64,000 bases of DNA from Rhizobium mongolense USDA 1844 (lineage in GTDB: Bacteria > Pseudomonadota > Alphaproteobacteria > Rhizobiales > Rhizobiaceae): assembly GCF_000419765.1 (NCBI RefSeq), contig NZ_ATTQ01000009.1, positions 186,001 to 250,000 of the forward strand. Reading direction: 5' to 3'. Both the position numbers and the translations under genes were made by a program. Of the stretch, positions 19,594 through 27,120 are shown piece after piece. How positions within the stretch are numbered: position 1 is the first letter of the stretch; the number at the start of each line of letters is the position of its first letter. The notes below the pieces were generated by a model. That model saw only the letters and a program-made list of their open reading frames with translations, did no database searches and was not told where the DNA came from.

Positions 19594-20154
19594 ATGGCCG
19601 CTTTGCGAGTGGTCGGAATTGCCGGCAGCTTCAACCGTCCTTCCAAGACCTATGTACTCGTTGAGGACGTTGCCGATCGCGCGGCCCGAAGATATGGCTT
19701 CGAGCGTACCGTTTATGATCTGAGCGATGTTGGCCCATCGCTCGGCAGTGCGTTATGGCGAAAGGACCTGGACGATCAGGCGAAGGGCGTCATCGATGCG
19801 GTCGTCAGCGCTGACGCTTTGATCGTCGGCTCGCCGACTTACAAGGGATCCTATCCCGGTCTGTTCAAACATTTGATCGACCTTATCGACCCCGGTGAAT
19901 TGCGCGCAAAGCCCATCATCATCACGGCAACTGGCGGCGGAGACAGGCATGCTCTGATGGTCGAACATCAACTGCGGCCGCTCTTCGGGTTCTTCATGTC
20001 CCACACTTTGCCGACGGCCGTCTATGGATCGGACCGCGATTTCGAGAACTACAAGGTTTCTTCGGAGGCACTGTCAGAGAGGATTGGCGAAGTTGTGAGC
20101 GAACTTGCAGCTTTCTTTCCCGCAGGAGACGCGATACTCGCGGCCGCCGAATAA
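19594..20154 (+). CDS. NAD(P)H-dependent FMN reductase (SsuE/MsuE-like)
   Basis: A 186-residue flavodoxin-fold protein. VVGIAGSFNRPSKT is the phosphate-binding loop, VGSPTYKGSYPGLFKHLIDL the flavin-ring and interface helix, and ITATGGGDRHALMVEHQLRPLF the typical sulfonate-monooxygenase reductase block. It would supply reduced FMN to a monooxygenase, but no obvious partner monooxygenase is adjacent. The start has GGAAAGGAAAA upstream. Confidence 0.88.
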   Translation: MAALRVVGIAGSFNRPSKTYVLVEDVADRAARRYGFERTVYDLSDVGPSLGSALWRKDLDDQAKGVIDAVVSADALIVGSPTYKGSYPGLFKHLIDLIDPGELRAKPIIITATGGGDRHALMVEHQLRPLFGFFMSHTLPTAVYGSDRDFENYKVSSEALSERIGEVVSELAAFFPAGDAILAAAE

Positions 20155-20273
20155 CGTTCAACGCTTGATATCCTCGCGAAATTAAGGAGTGATCCGATGC
20201 AGACAACCCGGTGCACGGCCGCAATAAAATGCCGCGGCATGTCGAGGTTTGACTTACGAAGAGGCGTGTCGCA

Positions 20274-20855
20274 ATGAGCCGAACACTCATTCTCCCCGGC
20301 CTCTTCGGTTCCGGCGAGGGGCACTGGCAGGACTATTGGTTGAAGGAGCACCCGGACAGCCGGCTTGTCGAACAGGACGATTGGGATCGGCCCCGCTTGC
20401 ACGACTGGATCCTCAGACTTGAGGAGACGCTAGCCGAGGAGGACGATGCCTATATTGTCGCTCACAGTCTCGGTTGTCTTTTGACCGCCCAATTGGCAGG
20501 TCGACCATCGGCTCGGCGCGTCAGGGGAGCCCTTCTAGTTGCGCCGTGCGATCTGCCTTCGACAGAAGCGCTCCACCCCGGTCACCTCGCCTTCGGCACG
20601 ATGCCGACCAAGGCGCTTCCTTTTGCGAGCATCGTCGTTGGCAGTCTCAACGATATCTATATTAGTCTTGAGCGGTTGACGATGTTTGCGCGCCTTTGGA
20701 AATCCGACCTCAGGAACATTGGAATGGCCGGACATATCAATGTTGCAAGCGGATTCGGGCGCTGGCCGAGCGGATATGGTCTTTTGACAACGTTGAAGAG
20801 CCGGACCCGCCACCGGCGGCGGGTTGAAGGCACGCTATCGGTTACCAATGTTTGA
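20274..20855 (+). CDS. RBBP9/YdeN-family alpha/beta hydrolase
   Basis: A 193-residue small serine hydrolase. ILPGLFGSGEGHWQ forms the oxyanion loop at the N-terminus, VAHSLGCLL holds the nucleophile Ser (about residue 65), VGSLNDIYIS holds the Asp, and AGHINVASGFGRWP the His. The physiological substrate of this family is poorly known. The C-terminal 25 residues are basic and extend slightly beyond the usual end. It stands between the FMN reductase and the peroxiredoxin, on the same strand. Confidence 0.85.
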   Translation: MSRTLILPGLFGSGEGHWQDYWLKEHPDSRLVEQDDWDRPRLHDWILRLEETLAEEDDAYIVAHSLGCLLTAQLAGRPSARRVRGALLVAPCDLPSTEALHPGHLAFGTMPTKALPFASIVVGSLNDIYISLERLTMFARLWKSDLRNIGMAGHINVASGFGRWPSGYGLLTTLKSRTRHRRRVEGTLSVTNV

Positions 20856-20957
20856 AGCGTGCAGCCGAACGCAACCCGCTTGCTGTCGGCTAAGATGAGC
20901 GTATATCGCTTGCGGAAGTTGGAATTCAACCGTGAGCCAGGAGAGAGGAACCTAACC

Positions 20958-21617
20958 ATGAGCCTTCGTATCAACGATATTGCACCAGATTTCTCCGCCG
21001 AGACGACGCAGGGACCGATCCGTTTTCATGAGTGGATTGCAGACGGTTGGGCGGTGTTGTTCTCGCATCCGAAGAACTTCACGCCAGTCTGCACGACGGA
21101 ACTCGGCGCGATGGCCGGGCTCGAACAGGAATTCAGTAAACGTGGTGTCAAGATCATCGGCATATCCGTCGATCCGGTGGAAAGCCACGGCAAGTGGAAG
21201 AACGACATCAAGACGGCTACCGGTTTCGATGTCGGCTATCCACTGATCGGCGACAAGTATCTCGAGGTCGCCAAGCTCTACGACATGCTGCCGGCAGGCG
21301 CAGGCGAGAGCTCGGAAGGCCGCACGCCGGCCGACAACGCCACCGTGCGCTCTGTCTTCGTCATCGGCCCCGACAAGAAGATCAAGCTCATCCTCACTTA
21401 TCCGATGACGACGGGCCGCAACTTCAATGAAATCCTGCGTGCCATCGACTCCATTCAATTGACGGCCAAGCATCAGGTGGCGACACCTGCAAACTGGCAG
21501 CAAGGGGAAGACGTCATCATCACGGCTGCGGTTACGAACGAAGACGCGATCTCGCGCTTCGGCTCTTTCGACACCGTCCTTCCTTATCTCAGGAAGACCA
21601 AGCAGCCGGCCGGCTGA
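20958..21617 (+). CDS. 1-Cys peroxiredoxin (Prx6/AhpC-TSA family)
   Basis: A 219-residue peroxidase. The peroxidatic Cys is in the motif FTPVCTTELG (about residues 42-51), with the partner His in FSHPKNF and the Arg in DNATVRSVFVI. The C-terminal arm lacks a resolving Cys, as in the 1-Cys Prx6 group. It reduces organic and hydrogen peroxides in the cytoplasm. The ATG at 20958 is preceded by GAGAGAGG and gives the standard N-terminus MSLRINDIAPDF. Confidence 0.93.
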   Translation: MSLRINDIAPDFSAETTQGPIRFHEWIADGWAVLFSHPKNFTPVCTTELGAMAGLEQEFSKRGVKIIGISVDPVESHGKWKNDIKTATGFDVGYPLIGDKYLEVAKLYDMLPAGAGESSEGRTPADNATVRSVFVIGPDKKIKLILTYPMTTGRNFNEILRAIDSIQLTAKHQVATPANWQQGEDVIITAAVTNEDAISRFGSFDTVLPYLRKTKQPAG

Positions 21618-21967
21618 TTGGAGCCTCGGAGCCTTCGCGGATATGATAGGATCGGCGCGCATTGACCACGGAAGCGGGAGATACGCGCCCAATCCGTTGT
21701 CCCTGATCCTTTGCACAATCCGCACTCATGCCGTCCGTCCGCGTCTTTCCACATCGCTTCGCTCGGCGGCAGCGGCTCGATAAACTCTGGCGAGGGACGG
21801 TCGTGGACGCAAGCATGCGCCGCTCGCGCGCTATGGATTTTCCGCTGACATGCGGTCGATGTTTCGGTGCGCGAACCGACGGGATGATGCAATCACCGAC
21901 TGGAAGCAGGATCGCGCGGTTGGGCTCTGCGCTGCCCAGCGCTTGGCGCGGCCGATCGATCGCGACG
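21618..21967. other. 350-base gene-free stretch
   Basis: It lies between the peroxiredoxin (plus) and the DUF411 protein (minus), whose stops face each other. Several frames stay open by chance in this GC-rich DNA, but none has a recognisable domain or a ribosome site. It may be the scar at the edge of an imported copper cassette. Confidence 0.3.
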
Positions 21968-22429
21968 TCAGACCTTCCGGGGGCGGATCTCCATGAATAG
22001 GTATGGTGCGCCGGTTCCCGAAGGGATCGCATAGACGTCATAAGACGCCTGCGGGTCGTCTCCCATCCCCAGCGAGCCAGGTGGCATGCCCGGCACGGCC
22101 AGCCCTCGGACCGGCGGCCGCTCCCGCAGCAGGCGCTGGACGGCCTCAAGCGGAACATGTCCCTCAAGGTAGTATTCCTCGACGATGGCAGTGTGGCATC
22201 CCTCCACGGCGGTGGGCACACCCAGCCGCGCCTTGACCGCGGCAAGGTCGTCGGTGTCGCGCACGTCGACGGAGAATCCTGCCGCCGCCATCGCCTTCGA
22301 CCATTCGCGACAGCAACCGCAGTTCGGGTCCTTGTAGACGGTCATCTTCGACGGGGCGGCGGCGCGGACCCCGCAGCCAAGGAACACCAGGGCGGATGCC
22401 GCCATCGCGATGAAGCTTCTCCTGTGCAT
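21968..22429 (-). CDS. DUF411 domain-containing protein (copper-associated, periplasmic)
   Basis: A 153-residue exported protein. The N-terminus MHRRSFIAMAASALVFLGCG is a signal peptide, possibly with a lipobox at LGCG. The DUF411 domain has DPNCGCCREW, a CxCC metal site, then GVPTAVEGCHTAIVE and YLEGHVP with further Cys and His. Family members sit in copper and silver resistance loci and are thought to handle copper in the periplasm. I prefer ATG 22429 over GTG 22438, because GAGGAG lies 8 bases before it. It follows the CusF-like gene on the same strand. Confidence 0.85.
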   Translation of the reverse strand: MHRRSFIAMAASALVFLGCGVRAAAPSKMTVYKDPNCGCCREWSKAMAAAGFSVDVRDTDDLAAVKARLGVPTAVEGCHTAIVEEYYLEGHVPLEAVQRLLRERPPVRGLAVPGMPPGSLGMGDDPQASYDVYAIPSGTGAPYLFMEIRPRKV

Positions 22430-22448
22430 CGTCTTCACTCCTCGATGT

Positions 22449-22478
22449 CCTGCCGCCCCGGTGGATCCGGGCGGCAGG
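22449..22478 (-). other. Strong stem-loop between the two copper genes
   Basis: CCTGCCGCCCCGG (22449-22461) can pair with CCGGGCGGCAGG (22467-22478) around a 5-base loop, with one bulged C. There is no T-run after it in the direction of transcription. It may stabilise the cusF-like message or partly terminate before the DUF411 gene. Confidence 0.5.
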
Positions 22479-22484
22479 ATGCTG

Positions 22485-22772
22485 CTATTTTACCTCGGTG
22501 ACTGTCAGCTTGCCATTCACGCGTAGGGCAACGAACTCGATGTTCGTACCTTCCTGCAGCTTGTCGAGTAGAGCCGGGTCTTCGACCCGGAAGACCATTG
22601 TCATCGCAGGCATGTCGAGGCTCTTCAGGTCTTCATGCTTGATGGTGACCTTCTTCGCCTTGGCGTCGACCTTGTTGACGACGCCCCTGGTGAATTCCTG
22701 GGCGAACGCACCGAAGGCCGCGCTGGCGCAAAGCAAGGCGGCTACGCCGATCTTGATCATTGCCGTTTTCAT
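22485..22772 (-). CDS. CusF-like periplasmic copper-binding protein
   Basis: A 95-residue protein with a signal peptide (IKIGVAALLCASAAFGAFAQ) and a CusF OB-fold domain. The domain shows VVNKVDAKAKKVTIKHEDL, the copper-site residues in LDMPAMTMVF (two or three Met with the preceding His), and LQEGTNIEF. CusF carries Cu(I) or Ag(I) to an efflux pump, but no CusCBA pump is in the window. It heads a two-gene unit with the DUF411 protein. Confidence 0.9.
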   Translation of the reverse strand: MKTAMIKIGVAALLCASAAFGAFAQEFTRGVVNKVDAKAKKVTIKHEDLKSLDMPAMTMVFRVEDPALLDKLQEGTNIEFVALRVNGKLTVTEVK

Positions 22773-22849
22773 GCGTGTGGCTCCTTTTTGCGGTTTTCGA
22801 CACCGCTCCCGCCCATCAGCAAATTCGACGATATCACCCGGCGTGACCT

Positions 22850-22892
22850 ATGCCTTCGCAGGACACCATCTCAGGCTGACACGTGAAGGCAT
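22850..22892. promoter_or_regulatory. Spaced inverted repeat upstream of the copper genes
   Basis: ATGCCTTC (22850-22857) and GAAGGCAT (22885-22892) are perfect 8-base inverted arms 27 bases apart, about 80-120 bases upstream of the CusF-like start. They could be an operator of a copper-responsive regulator. No regulator is adjacent, so this is weak. Confidence 0.25.
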
Positions 22893-22987
22893 GACAAGGC
22901 ACTGATGGCTGATGGCCTCAAGGCGGAGACGCTCTGAACCCTTCAGCTCGGAGTTGTCACCGTTAGCTTCCATATGGAACTCAGATT

Positions 22988-23743
22988 TTATTCGTCGAAC
23001 ATCCTACCGCTGCGCGCCTCCAGCCGATAGCGATGCCCCGGATAGACAAGTCTGGCAGTCGAGACAACCTTCTTGCCCGACCAGGTCCGTCGCCGGATTG
23101 CAAGACAGGGTTCCGTTTTCAAGATCATCAAGAGCTTGCATTCCCAGCTTCTCGGCATTGCCGCCTCGACGACGTGCTCGGATCCACTCAATGGCGCTGC
23201 GGCTGTGAGATAGGCATTCGGCGTCAACGAAGAGAAGTCTTGCTCCAGGTAACTCGGCGCTGCCGACGGGTTGACGAAGCGGTCTTCGATTTGCACCGGA
23301 ACGCCGTTTTCACTGTGAACGATAAGTGAGTGGAAGACGGGGCCACCGATTTCGAGCTCCAGCGCATCAGCCACTTCCGGGGAGGCGGTTTCTCTCGCAA
23401 GAACAATGACCTCCGCCTCATGCGCGTTTCCGCGCTCGGCAATCTCTTCAGCAATATTACGCACTTCAAAAAGCGCAGAATAGCCTTTGCGCTCCGCAAC
23501 AAACGAACCGACACCCTGGATGCGCACCAGCTCACCCTCGCTGGCAAGCTCGCGCAACGCTCGATTGGCGGTCATCTTGCTGACGCCGAGCTCGACGACG
23601 AGTTCGTTCTCGGAAGGCACGCGATGCTTCGGCGGCCATTCGCCGCTGTGAATGCGATCGAGGATCATCTGTTTGACGCCGGCATATAGCGGCGCGGTGT
23701 CATTTCCCGAAAACTCGCGCTTCATCTCGCCCGGACCCTTCAT
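22988..23743 (-). CDS. GntR-family regulator, HutC subfamily (UTRA domain)
   Basis: A 251-residue regulator. The winged helix has HRVPSENELVVELGVSKMTANRALRELA-type helices and GVGSFVAE. The UTRA ligand domain has HSLIVHSENGVPVQIEDRFV and PCLAIRRRTWSG. HutC repressors sense urocanate. This paralogue stands before an amino-acid ABC operon that contains a histidine-ammonia-lyase homologue, so it likely senses an imidazole-acrylate-like product (inference). I chose ATG 23743, with AAAGGA 8 bases before it; a longer reading from 23833 would pass through the operator-like palindrome. Confidence 0.92.
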   Translation of the reverse strand: MKGPGEMKREFSGNDTAPLYAGVKQMILDRIHSGEWPPKHRVPSENELVVELGVSKMTANRALRELASEGELVRIQGVGSFVAERKGYSALFEVRNIAEEIAERGNAHEAEVIVLARETASPEVADALELEIGGPVFHSLIVHSENGVPVQIEDRFVNPSAAPSYLEQDFSSLTPNAYLTAAAPLSGSEHVVEAAMPRSWECKLLMILKTEPCLAIRRRTWSGKKVVSTARLVYPGHRYRLEARSGRMFDE

Positions 23744-23815
23744 TGCCCATTCCTTTTGCATCGATGGAATCTGCCCGACAAACAGACTTTTCTCTTGCAT
23801 ATCATGAATTCTCTC

Positions 23816-23829
23816 ATATGGTACCATAT
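23816..23829. promoter_or_regulatory. Perfect palindrome, candidate HutC-type operator
   Basis: ATATGGTACCATAT is a 14-bp exact inverted repeat, flanked by TGT on one side of the minus strand, in the gap between the HutC-type regulator and the ABC binding protein. HutC/GntR operators have GTnTAnAC-like dyads of this size. Its position fits both autoregulation and control of the 23940-29787 operon. Confidence 0.6.
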
Positions 23830-23939
23830 ACAACCTCCTGATCGAACGTTCGAGTAAAATCGATGACGACAGGCAAGCCGGCGCAGACCGGTTTCATGCA
23901 GCCATAAGGTCAATGACAACTTCAGAGGAGATTGATGAT

Positions 23940-24782
23940 ATGAGATTCAAGACGCTATTTCTTTCCACTGGGTTTACGCTCGCAGCCTTCGCCGCCCCGC
24001 TCGCCGCCAAGGACTGGAAGACTGCGACGATAACGCTCGAAGGCGCCTACGCTCCGTGGAACCTGACGAATGCCGACGGCTCGCTTGGCGGTTTCGAACC
24101 CGAACTCGCCAAGGTTCTTTGCGAACGTGCCAAGATCGAGTGCAAGCTCGTCGCCTCCGACTGGGACGGTATGATTCCAGCGCTCAACGCCGGCAAGTTC
24201 GACGTCATCATGGACGCCTTGTCGATCACCGAGGAACGCAAGAAGATCATCGACTTTACGGTTCCCTATGCCGCGACCCCCGCCGCCTTTGCGACAGCCA
24301 AGGATAGTCCGCTTGCCAACGCCGCAGGCACAGGCTCCACCATCAAGATGACCCCCGGCCAGACCGGGGTGAAGGAAATCGAAGGCCTCAAGGAAGCCTT
24401 CAAGGACAAGACGATCGGCATTCAGGCGGCGACTGTCTACGCGAAATTCGTCTACGACAATTTCGGTAGCATCGCCGATATTCGCGAATACAAGACCGGT
24501 GCAGACCGCGACCTTGACTTGCAGAGCGGCCGTATCGATCTCGGCTTCGACGATGCGGTCTATTTCAACAACGCGTTCCAAGCCGCAAACGGTGCGCTTG
24601 CCTTTACCGGTCCCGAGATCGCCGGCTCCATCTGGGGCGAGGGCGAAGGTCTTGGGCTGCGCAAGGCAGATACGGATCTGCGCGACAAGTTCAACGAGGC
24701 CATCAAGTCGGCCCTTGCCGATGGCACTGTCAAAAACCTCTCGATGAAGTGGTTCAAGGTCGACGTCAGCCCGCAACAGTAA
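23940..24782 (+). CDS. ABC transporter substrate-binding protein, polar amino acid family
   Basis: A 280-residue periplasmic protein (SBP family 3, like HisJ/ArgT/OccT). A signal peptide covers residues 1-22 (FLSTGFTLAAFAAPLAA). Ligand-site blocks include EGAYAPWNLTNADGSLGGF, CKLVASDWDGMIPALNAGKF and ALSITEERKKIIDF. The ligand is probably a cationic or aromatic amino acid or its betaine, given the lyase downstream. Start at 23940; the in-frame ATG at 23913 lacks a signal-like sequence. Confidence 0.93.
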   Translation: MRFKTLFLSTGFTLAAFAAPLAAKDWKTATITLEGAYAPWNLTNADGSLGGFEPELAKVLCERAKIECKLVASDWDGMIPALNAGKFDVIMDALSITEERKKIIDFTVPYAATPAAFATAKDSPLANAAGTGSTIKMTPGQTGVKEIEGLKEAFKDKTIGIQAATVYAKFVYDNFGSIADIREYKTGADRDLDLQSGRIDLGFDDAVYFNNAFQAANGALAFTGPEIAGSIWGEGEGLGLRKADTDLRDKFNEAIKSALADGTVKNLSMKWFKVDVSPQQ

Positions 24783-24805
24783 GCCCCGGTCCGGTCGAGA
24801 TTTCC

Positions 24806-24832
24806 GGTCCCCGCTTTCTTGACGGGGACCGC
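24806..24832 (+). other. Intercistronic stem-loop after the binding-protein gene
   Basis: CGGTCCCC (24806-24813) pairs with GGGGACCG (24825-24832) over an 11-base loop, between the binding protein and the first permease. It lacks a T-run. It resembles the stems that separate highly expressed binding-protein genes from their permeases. Confidence 0.5.
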
Positions 24833-24875
24833 ATGTTATTCTGACAGCCCTTCAAGGGCAGCGCGGGGAACGGAT

Positions 24876-25601
24876 ATGGCGATACTGGAACTGATTGGCT
24901 TCGGCCCGACAGGTTGGGGGGCACTGCTGCTGCTCGGTGCGGCGACGACGCTCGCCGTGACGGCGACGGCGCTCGCAATCGGCGCGCTGCTCGGAACGAT
25001 CGTCGCCGGCGCCAAGCTATCGGGCAATTGGCTGCTCTCTGCCATCGGCAGTCTCTACACCACCGTTTTTCGCGGCGTTCCCGAACTGCTGATCATCTAT
25101 CTGATCTATTTCGGCGGATCATCCGCGATGACGGCGATCGGCACGGCCATGGGCTATGAGGGTTTTCTCGGACTGCCTTCCTTTGCGGCCGGTGCACTGG
25201 CGGTCGGTATCATTTCAGGCGCATATCAGGCGGAGGTCTTCCGTGGCGCCTACCTTGCGATTTCCAAGGGTGAACTTGAGGCGGCATCCGCAATCGGCAT
25301 GCACCGTGGCTTGCGATTCCGCCGCATTATCATGCCACAGGTCCTGCGTTTTGCCATTCCCGGTCTCGGCAATGTTTGGCAATTGAGCCTCAAGGACTCG
25401 GCGCTGGTTTCGGTGACGGGTCTTGCCGAATTGATGCGGACCAGTCAGGTCGCGGCCGGCTCTACCCGGCAGTATTTCCTCTTCTTCATCGTCGGTGGCG
25501 CGCTCTATCTAATCCTGACGAGCCTTTCCGATCGGGTCTTCAACGGTGCCGAGCGGCGGACAAACCGGAGCATGCCGGCAGCTGCGATGGGCCAGGCCTG
25601 A
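24876..25601 (+). CDS. Amino-acid ABC transporter permease (HisQ/OccQ type)
   Basis: A 241-residue inner-membrane protein with about five helices. It has the family start GWGALLLLGAATTLAVTATAL, the FRGVPELLIIYLIYFGG block and the EAA loop GELEAASAIGMHRGLRFRRI. It forms a heterodimeric channel with the next gene. The ATG at 24876 has GCGGGGAA upstream. Confidence 0.92.
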   Translation: MAILELIGFGPTGWGALLLLGAATTLAVTATALAIGALLGTIVAGAKLSGNWLLSAIGSLYTTVFRGVPELLIIYLIYFGGSSAMTAIGTAMGYEGFLGLPSFAAGALAVGIISGAYQAEVFRGAYLAISKGELEAASAIGMHRGLRFRRIIMPQVLRFAIPGLGNVWQLSLKDSALVSVTGLAELMRTSQVAAGSTRQYFLFFIVGGALYLILTSLSDRVFNGAERRTNRSMPAAAMGQA

Positions 25602-25610
25602 GGAACGACC

Positions 25611-26315
25611 ATGGATCTCACCTTTCTGTCGCAGACCATGATAACGCTTTTGAAGGCCGTGCCGATGACGCTGGCGCTCTTTTCCGCGTCGATCTTCTTC
25701 GGCCTCCTTCTGGCGCTCTTGATCGTCTGGATGCGCGTTGGCGGCAATCCGGTGCTTTCGGCGATTGCCAAGGGTTACGTCTTTATCTTCCGCGGTTCAC
25801 CGCTTCTGATCCAGATGTTTCTCGTCTTTTACGGCCTCGGGCAATTCGGTTTCATCCGCTATTCCTTCCTCTGGCCGTTCCTGCGCGAGCCTTTCGTCTG
25901 TGCCGTCCTGTCGCTGGCGCTCTGCACCGCCGGCTACACGGCTGAAATCTTTCGCGGCGGCATTCGTGCAATCTCTCCAAGGGAGATCGAGGCCGCCCGA
26001 TCGATCGGCATGTCGGGCTTGCTGCTTGTGCGCCGCATCCTGGCGCCCATCGCTTTCCGGCACGCCCTGCCTGCTTATTCGACCGAGATCGTCCTGATGA
26101 TGAAGTCGACGGCTCTCGCAAGCCTCGTCACAGTATGGGAGGTCACAGGTGTCGCCCAGCGTCTGATCTCGCAGACCTATCGCACGATGGAGGTCTTCCT
26201 CTGTGCTGCCCTCATCTATCTTGTTTTGAACTTCATCATCCTTCAGGGCATGGCCCTGCTTGAATACTCGCTCTCCCGACATCGCCGCGCCGTTCCGGCG
26301 GCGCTGAAGGCGTAG
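25611..26315 (+). CDS. Amino-acid ABC transporter permease (HisM/OccM type)
   Basis: A 234-residue membrane protein. VPMTLALFSASIFFGLLLAL is an early helix. FIFRGSPLLIQMFLVFYGLG and the EAA loop PREIEAARSIGMSGLLLVRR are typical of the HisM side. It starts 9 bases after the HisQ-type gene and is the second channel subunit. Confidence 0.92.
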   Translation: MDLTFLSQTMITLLKAVPMTLALFSASIFFGLLLALLIVWMRVGGNPVLSAIAKGYVFIFRGSPLLIQMFLVFYGLGQFGFIRYSFLWPFLREPFVCAVLSLALCTAGYTAEIFRGGIRAISPREIEAARSIGMSGLLLVRRILAPIAFRHALPAYSTEIVLMMKSTALASLVTVWEVTGVAQRLISQTYRTMEVFLCAALIYLVLNFIILQGMALLEYSLSRHRRAVPAALKA

Positions 26316-26343
26316 GATCAGACTGAACCCGATTGGAGCCTAC

Positions 26344-27120
26344 ATGCCCGGTCTAACCCGACTTTCGGTCCGCAACATCCGCAAGAGCTTCGGCACTCAC
26401 GAGGTGTTGCGCGGAATTTCCCTCGACGCACAGGATGGCGATGTGATTTCGCTGCTCGGCGCCTCGGGCTCCGGCAAATCGACGTTCCTGCGTTGCATCA
26501 ACCTTCTCGAGACGGCGACGAGTGGCGAGATCTGGGTCGATGGCGAAGAGATTCAGATGGTGCACAGGAACGGAAGAAGCAGGCCTGCGAGCCAGAAGCA
26601 GGTCGATCATATCCGCTCCGAACTCGGCATGGTTTTTCAGCAATTCAACCTGTGGTCACATATGACCATCCTGCAGAATGTGATCGAAGGCCCCGTGCAT
26701 GTCCTCAAACGGCCGCGTGCAGAATGCATTTCCGAAGCCGAAGCGCTCCTCGAAAAAGTCGGCATCGCCGACAAGCGTCATGCCTATCCGGCGCATCTTT
26801 CCGGCGGCCAGCAACAGCGCGCCGCGATCGCGCGCGCGCTTGCGATGAAGCCAAAGGTGATGCTCTTCGACGAGCCGACCTCTGCACTTGATCCAGAACT
26901 CGTCGGTGAGGTACTCCGCGTCATGCGTGCGCTCGCCGAAGAGGGCATGACCATGCTCGTCGTTACCCATGAAATGAGCTTTGCCCGCAACGTTTCTAAT
27001 CGCGTCATCTTCATGCGCGAAGGTCTTGTGGAAAGCAGTGGCGCGCCGGACGAAATGTTCGGCGGCGGCGCATCGCCAGCCTTCCGCCAGTTCATCGGCC
27101 ATTTCGGAAGCGGACAATGA
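26344..27120 (+). CDS. Amino-acid ABC transporter ATP-binding protein (HisP/OccP type)
   Basis: A 258-residue ATPase. Walker A is LLGASGSGKSTFLRC (about residues 38-52), the signature is LSGGQQQRAAIA, Walker B is VMLFDEPTSALDPE and the H-loop is VVTHEMSFA. It includes the insertion after the first strands that is common in HisP (HRNGRSRPASQKQ). Its stop overlaps the start of the lyase gene (ATGA), so uptake and the lyase are translationally coupled. Confidence 0.93.
   Translation: MPGLTRLSVRNIRKSFGTHEVLRGISLDAQDGDVISLLGASGSGKSTFLRCINLLETATSGEIWVDGEEIQMVHRNGRSRPASQKQVDHIRSELGMVFQQFNLWSHMTILQNVIEGPVHVLKRPRAECISEAEALLEKVGIADKRHAYPAHLSGGQQQRAAIARALAMKPKVMLFDEPTSALDPELVGEVLRVMRALAEEGMTMLVVTHEMSFARNVSNRVIFMREGLVESSGAPDEMFGGGASPAFRQFIGHFGSGQ

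Noticed and set aside
22988..23833. Longer HutC-type regulator starting at 23833
   Set aside because: It would translate through the operator-like palindrome. ATG 23743 has a well placed AAAGGA and gives a normal family length.
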